Shown here: positions 60,041-64,000 of the stretch, piece by piece
How the letters are laid out: each line of letters opens with the position of its first letter
How positions within the stretch are numbered: the stretch's first letter is position 1
Assembly: GCF_000725485.1 (NCBI RefSeq)
Contig: NZ_JOAG01000037.1
Location: forward strand, 73,421-137,420
DNA length: 64,000 nt
Reading direction: 5' to 3'
Origin: Nonomuraea candida
GTDB lineage: Bacteria; Actinomycetota; Actinomycetes; Streptosporangiales; Streptosporangiaceae
Position numbers and translations under genes: made by a program
The notes under the pieces: generated by a model
Told to the model about the DNA's origin: nothing
The model's database searches: none
Seen by the model: only the letters and a program-made list of their open reading frames with translations

Positions 60041-60718
60041 TCAGGCAGTGCGCAGGTGTCTCACCAGGGCCACCGCGTCGTCCAGGAGCGCCACCTCGCG
60101 CGCGGTGAGCCCCCGGTCGGCGCCCCGGCGGGCCCTGGCCCGGTCGAGCGGCTCGCCGGGGTCGAGGTCGTCGCCCAGCTCCGCGACCAGCGCGGCGAGC
60201 ACCGCACGCGCCCCTTCGGCGAGCCCGGGCTCCCCGCCCACGGCCACCTGGGCGACGATCAGCGCCGACATGCCGCAGTCCAGCGCGGGCGGCCCCTCGC
60301 CGGCGTTGGACCAGTCGATCACCACGGGCCCGCCCGGCGTCAGCATCACGTTGTCCGGATGCAGGTCCAGGTGCAGGATGCGATCACCGGGGTCACCCGA
60401 CACGCGGGCCGGGATCTCGTGCAGCCGCCGCAGCAGCGCCGCCAGCGTGCGGCCGGCCTCCCCGGCGCCGACCTCCCCCGTGGTCAGCGCCGCCAGCATC
60501 GTCGGCCCCCGCAGCCGCCCCATCACCAGGCCGGTGGCGGCGCCGCTCTCGGCGGGGTAGACCTCGGGGACGGGGTAGCCGTGCGCGGCCACGTACGCCA
60601 TGATCGCGAGCTCGGGGCCCGGGTCCATGCCGGCCCGGTAGCGGCGCACCACGCGCCCGCCGCCGATCGCGTAGACCTCCGCGCTGCGCCCGGCCCCCAC
60701 CAGCTCCCCGATCTCCAT
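60041..60718 (-). CDS. phosphotransferase/kinase-fold protein
   Basis: About 225 residues. GAGRSAEVYAIGGGRVVRRY is the nucleotide loop and lysine/arginine region; LHLDLHPDNVMLTPGGPVVI gives the HxDxxxxN catalytic loop, and VVIDWSNAGEGPPALDCG the metal-binding DW. It belongs to the APH-like kinases and is distinct from the copy at 58517 (different lobes and length). The start at 60718 (MEIGELVG) is preferred over 60727 because it is the conserved beginning. Substrate unknown. Confidence 0.83.
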   Translation of the reverse strand: MEIGELVGAGRSAEVYAIGGGRVVRRYRAGMDPGPELAIMAYVAAHGYPVPEVYPAESGAATGLVMGRLRGPTMLAALTTGEVGAGEAGRTLAALLRRLHEIPARVSGDPGDRILHLDLHPDNVMLTPGGPVVIDWSNAGEGPPALDCGMSALIVAQVAVGGEPGLAEGARAVLAALVAELGDDLDPGEPLDRARARRGADRGLTAREVALLDDAVALVRHLRTA

Positions 60719-60728
60719 GACCCCCAAC

Positions 60729-61271
60729 CTACGCGGCGGTCAGCTCGCGCAGCTCGGCGGCGTGCGCGCGGGACATCTCGGCGGCCAGGGCGCGGGCCTC
60801 GGCCGCGCCGCCGGAGGCGCGCTCGCCCTCGGCCACCAGCACGAGCTGCTCCAGGTAGGCCCGCGACAGCGCGGTGAAGCGCCGGTCGAAGGCGACGCCG
60901 CGCAGCTCGGCCAGCGCCTTCAGCTCCCGGGCCGTGGGCATGCCGGGCATGTCGTGCGTGGTGTGCGGGTTCTCGCCGGTGACGCGGGCCCGTACGAGCA
61001 GGGCCCGCAGCCGCTCCCGGCCCGTGCGGTGCGCCCGGCCGAGCCGGGCCGCGAGATCGGCCAGCGACCGGCTGCCCGCCCGCTCGCGCGCCAGCCCCAG
61101 CATCGGCAGCGCCCGCGTGTGCAGCGCGTCGGCGAGCTGCAGCCACGCCACGTCGGTGGTCGTGAACACCCCGGCGGCCGGAGCCGTCGCCCCGGGGGGC
61201 TCCTCCTTCGCCGCGCAGCCCAGCAGGACCGCCACCAGCACCATCGCGAGCACCCACCGCACGGGCGGCAC
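60729..61271 (-). CDS. DUF305 lipoprotein
   Basis: 180 residues. The lipobox VAVLLGC|AAKE predicts lipid attachment at Cys19. The mature part has the ferritin-like helical pattern of DUF305 (FTTTDVAWLQLADALHTRAL, ENPHTTHDMPGMPTARELKA, FDRRFTALSRAYLEQLVLVA, AAEMSRAHAAELREL), though the usual paired H-x-x-M metal motifs are reduced. A role in copper or envelope stress is suggested for the family but is not shown here. The kinase gene follows by 10 bases on the same strand. Confidence 0.8.
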   Translation of the reverse strand: MPPVRWVLAMVLVAVLLGCAAKEEPPGATAPAAGVFTTTDVAWLQLADALHTRALPMLGLARERAGSRSLADLAARLGRAHRTGRERLRALLVRARVTGENPHTTHDMPGMPTARELKALAELRGVAFDRRFTALSRAYLEQLVLVAEGERASGGAAEARALAAEMSRAHAAELRELTAA

Positions 61272-61287
61272 CTCCCGGCCGACAAGG

Positions 61288-61313
61288 GCGGGGGCGGGAG
61301 AGCCCGCCCCCGC
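61288..61313 (-). terminator. 11 bp-stem terminator after the DUF1996 gene
   Basis: GCGGGGGCGGG (61288-61298) pairs perfectly with 61303-61313 around a four-base loop, 7 bases past the DUF1996 stop, followed on the minus strand by CCTTGTC. Confidence 0.75.
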
Positions 61314-61319
61314 GAGGAT

Positions 61320-62174
61320 CTACGAAGGACGCCCGTCGGCGCCGCACTTGATGATCGGCCGGATGCAGTCCCGCACCCGGCGCTCCATCTCCGCGGCCGG
61401 CCAGGCGTTGAAGAAGTCGCCGTGCATCGTGAACCCGCCCCCGGACGACAGCCGCAGGCGCGCGGGATCGCCGCTCACCGGGTAACGGATCACCTGGCGC
61501 AGCTTCGGCACCGGCACGGGATGCGTGCTCGGGCAGGCCCCCGCGACCGGGTAGGCCATGTGGCTCTTGTGGTCGGCGGAGTCCAGGTCCCGCCCGTTCC
61601 AGCACTGCGGGAAGTCCAGGTACGACTCCAGCATCGTGCCCGACGGGCAGGTGACGAAGTCCTTGGAGGCCCCCACGTGACCGGCGTGCAGGCAGGACCA
61701 CCGGGAGATCGTCGTGTGGTCCGGCCCGGTCGCCCGGGCGTTGCCCGCCACGATCCGCAGGCCCAGCGGCAGCGGCTGGATCCTGGCGATGATGTCGTCC
61801 CGCACCCCTTCGCCGAGGTAGTAGAACGTCACGATGGCCGGCTCCACCGGCTGGTTGTCCCGGTAGAGGGTCGGCACCCAGTACGACGACTTGTCCACGG
61901 CCGGGTTGCAGTTCGTGGCGCCGTTCAGCAGGTCGTTGAGCTGGGTGTGGGCGTTGGTGACGCGGCTGCCGAAGAAGCTGTGCATGTGGGAGGCGCCCGG
62001 CAGGCCGGGGAAGATGATCGGGTCGTCGGGCAGGCGGTGGCTGAACGGGCAGTCGGCGAGGAACTCCGCCACCCGGACGACCTGGGCGGCCTGGGCGGCC
62101 TGGGCGTCGGCCGGACGCGGCGCGGCCACCGCGAACGTGCCGAACAGCAGGGACAACAGCGCTAACAGACGCAT
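61320..62174 (-). CDS. secreted DUF1996 protein
   Basis: About 284 residues: signal peptide (about 1-24), then the DUF1996 pattern with PIIFPGLPGASHMHSFFGSR, NCNPAVDKSSYWVPTLYRDN, SRWSCLHAGHVGASKDFVTC, LDFPQCWNGRDLDSADHKSH and HMAYPVAGACPSTHPVPVPK. The many His, Cys and Asp residues suggest metal binding. DUF1996 proteins occur with secreted carbohydrate enzymes in fungi and actinomycetes; function is not settled. It starts 20 bases after the GH16 gene and shares its transcript and terminator. Confidence 0.88.
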   Translation of the reverse strand: MRLLALLSLLFGTFAVAAPRPADAQAAQAAQVVRVAEFLADCPFSHRLPDDPIIFPGLPGASHMHSFFGSRVTNAHTQLNDLLNGATNCNPAVDKSSYWVPTLYRDNQPVEPAIVTFYYLGEGVRDDIIARIQPLPLGLRIVAGNARATGPDHTTISRWSCLHAGHVGASKDFVTCPSGTMLESYLDFPQCWNGRDLDSADHKSHMAYPVAGACPSTHPVPVPKLRQVIRYPVSGDPARLRLSSGGGFTMHGDFFNAWPAAEMERRVRDCIRPIIKCGADGRPS

Positions 62175-62194
62175 GGCGGCTCCTTCGACGGCGC

Positions 62195-63895
62195 TCACTG
62201 GTAGACCCGCACGTAGTCGACGAGCATGCGGGACGGGAACGGCGTGGCGGCGTCCGGCGGCCCCGGCCAGTCGCCGCCGACGGCGAGGTTGAGGATGATG
62301 TAGAAGGGGTGGTCGAAGATCCAGGGGCCGCGGGTCCGCTCCACCTGCTCCTTGCTGATCGTGAACACCGTCCGGCCGTCGAGCGAGTAGACGATGCCCC
62401 TGCTGTCCCAGGAGGCGGCCCAGACGTGGAAGCCGTCGGAGAAGTCGGCCCCGTCCGGCAGCGTGTACGGCGCCCCGATGCCGCCGCCCCCGTGGTAGGC
62501 GGGCGCGTGCACGGTCGAGTACGACGTCTTCACGTCCTTGCCGAGCACCTCCATGATGTCGATCTCGCCGTTGTACGGCCACGGCCTGCCCGTCAGGAAG
62601 TCGGCCCCCATCATCCAGAACGCCGGCCACAGCCCGTTCCCCTTCGGCACCCTGATCCGGGCCTCGACCCGGCCGTAGGTGAAGTGGAACTTGGTGCCGG
62701 TGTTCATCCGGGCGGAGGTGTACTGGCAGGTGGTGCTGCCGGTCAGCGGGTCGCGCGGGCACGCGGAGCCGGGGGTGGCCTGCTTGCGGGCCTCCATGAC
62801 CAGGTGTCCCTGGCCGTCCATGGCGGCGTTGGCGTGGTCGGTGTAGTACTCCAGCTCGTTGTTGGGCCCGGTGCCGGGGTCGGCCCGCCACTTGGCGGCG
62901 TCGGGCCTGCTGCCGGCCGGGCCGTTGAACTCGTCGCTCCAGACCAGGGCGGGCGGGTCGGCGGGGTCGCGGGGCGGGGCGGGCGGATCGACGGGGTTGC
63001 CGCCGGTGCCGTACACCTGGAACTCCCACAGGCTGTAGCCGTAGGGGCCGGCGCGCTGGGTGCCGTACATGCGGACGTAGCGGCCGGAGCCGGTGACGTT
63101 CAGCGTCTGCTTGAAGCCGGTGCCGGTCGTGGTGCTGTAGACGGTCGTCCAGGTGCTCGCGTCGGGTGAGGCCTGGATCTGGAACGAGCGGGCGTAGGCC
63201 GGGTCCCATTGCAGCACGACCCTGCTGATCTGGGCGGTGGCGCCCAGATCCACGTGGATCCAGCCCGGGTCCGACCAGGCGGCGGTGGCCCACCTGCTGG
63301 CGGGGTCGAGGTCGAACGCCCTGGCCGGGACGCACTCCCAGCAGCTGGCGTCGTGCTGGGAGCTGGAGGCCACGCCGGGCTTGCCGTACGACAGCAGCCG
63401 CTCGCCGGTGCCGCCGCCGGTCCCGTAGACCTTGAACTCCCAGAGGCTGTAGCCCCACTGGGTGGCGCGCTGGGTGCCGTGGACGCGGACGTACCGGCCG
63501 CTGCCCGACACGGACAGGGTCTGGTTCCCCCCGGTGCCGGCGACCGTGGTGTGGACGGTGCTCCAGGCGGCGCCGTCCGTGGACACCTGCACCTGGAAGG
63601 CGGTGGCGTACGCCGCCTCCCAGCTCAGCTCCACCCGGCCGAGGGCCGCGGTGGCGCCCAGGTCCACCTGGATCCACTGCGGATCGGAGAAGGCGCTGGA
63701 CCAGCGGGTGCCCGCGGCGCCGTCCACGGCGGCGGAGGCCGGGAAGGCGGCGCTCTCGGTGGAGGAGGCGGTGGCGGGCCTGCCCTGGGACAGCAGGACG
63801 TCGGCGGCGCCGGCGGCGCCGGCGGGCGGCGCCGGGGCCAGGGCCAGCAGGGTCAGGAGGACGACGGACGTCGCCAGGCGGCGGAGTGTACTCAC
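62195..63895 (-). CDS. secreted GH16 beta-glucanase with two F5/8 type C domains
   Basis: About 566 residues from GTG at 63895. Signal peptide (about 1-30), two discoidin/F5-8C (CBM32-like) domains (about 33-165 and 170-310; each with RYVR.HGTQR or RYVRMYGTQR and YSLWEF.VYGTGG), a Pro/Asp linker, then the GH16 catalytic domain with NGEIDIMEVLGKDV, the E-x-D-x-x-E catalytic triad. It should hydrolyse beta-1,3 or mixed-linkage glucans outside the cell. First gene of a two-gene unit with DUF1996, preceded by a LacI-type palindrome. Confidence 0.92.
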   Translation of the reverse strand: MSTLRRLATSVVLLTLLALAPAPPAGAAGAADVLLSQGRPATASSTESAAFPASAAVDGAAGTRWSSAFSDPQWIQVDLGATAALGRVELSWEAAYATAFQVQVSTDGAAWSTVHTTVAGTGGNQTLSVSGSGRYVRVHGTQRATQWGYSLWEFKVYGTGGGTGERLLSYGKPGVASSSQHDASCWECVPARAFDLDPASRWATAAWSDPGWIHVDLGATAQISRVVLQWDPAYARSFQIQASPDASTWTTVYSTTTGTGFKQTLNVTGSGRYVRMYGTQRAGPYGYSLWEFQVYGTGGNPVDPPAPPRDPADPPALVWSDEFNGPAGSRPDAAKWRADPGTGPNNELEYYTDHANAAMDGQGHLVMEARKQATPGSACPRDPLTGSTTCQYTSARMNTGTKFHFTYGRVEARIRVPKGNGLWPAFWMMGADFLTGRPWPYNGEIDIMEVLGKDVKTSYSTVHAPAYHGGGGIGAPYTLPDGADFSDGFHVWAASWDSRGIVYSLDGRTVFTISKEQVERTRGPWIFDHPFYIILNLAVGGDWPGPPDAATPFPSRMLVDYVRVYQ

Positions 63896-63926
63896 AACGT
63901 CTCCGTCAAACGGGGGGCAGGGTTCG

Positions 63927-63940
63927 AGGGAGCGCTCCCT
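63927..63940 (-). promoter_or_regulatory. LacI-family operator (CebR-like palindrome) before the GH16 gene
   Basis: AGGGAGCGCTCCCT is a perfect 14 bp palindrome and matches the core of the actinobacterial CebR-type box (TGGGAGCGCTCCCA). It lies 32 bases before the GTG and about 30 bases downstream of a TTGACA -35 element (63976-63971, minus strand), where a repressor would block transcription. Confidence 0.7.
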
Positions 63941-64000
63941 GAAACGGAGGGTCCTCGCCTCCACAACCCCTGTCAAGACACGAGTTAACCTCCCCGCCAC

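Overview
The window is very GC-rich actinobacterial chromosome: third codon positions are almost all G or C, GTG starts are common, and genes are packed with many 4-base start/stop overlaps. Gene content (mycothiol gene mshB, DUF3117, actinobacterial dapD, HtrA/RseA/SigE) fits a filamentous actinomycete. Streptosporangiaceae such as Nonomuraea is my best guess, but that is inference. I see no rRNA, tRNA, integrase, transposase or CRISPR array.

Layout. 1-8 kb: end of a Pro/Gly/Tyr-rich membrane protease-like gene, secreted and membrane proteins of unknown role, a CoA-ester lyase, a DMT exporter, a soluble MgtE-domain/DUF1003 pair, a MarR regulator and the Fe-S carrier Mrp. 8-15 kb: an envelope-stress block (tatB, htrA, anti-sigma, sigE, O-methyltransferase), then pepA and DUF3117. 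15-19 kb: paaX-paaG, a family 8 polysaccharide lyase and tag. 19-27 kb: a DivIVA-like membrane protein, two LOG proteins, the lysine/diaminopimelate genes dapE, dapD and dapC, and ferredoxin. From memory, 4.5-26.6 kb resembles Mycobacterium tuberculosis Rv1177-Rv1232c in content.

27-40 kb is the accessory part. An orphan solute-binding lipoprotein and a methyltransferase precede a three-gene unit (29.0-35.2 kb). In it a superfamily 1 helicase with a RelE/ParE-like N-terminus is bracketed by two paralogous proteins. One paralogue carries a sigma-region-4-like helix-turn-helix and winged-helix-like domains. The other has lost these and gained a 290-residue acidic segment. This is my best candidate for an undescribed system. 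It is followed by a cysteinyl-tRNA synthetase-like protein with broken HIGH and KMSKS motifs and a penicillin-acylase-family hydrolase.

40-52 kb: secreted Pro/Thr-rich protein, flavin reductase, DUF6113 and mshB, an S9 peptidase, a secreted alpha/beta hydrolase and a heterodimeric ABC exporter with one dead ATP site. 51-59 kb: respiratory nitrate reduction (narK divergent from narGHJI) with a coupled APH-like kinase. 59-64 kb: NmrA-like protein, a second kinase, DUF305, and a two-gene polysaccharide unit (GH16 with two F5/8C domains, DUF1996) behind a LacI-type operator.

A recurring theme is short tandem duplication placed at gene 3' ends (units of 26, 49, about 56, 24, 43 and 34 bp), several of them running over stop codons.
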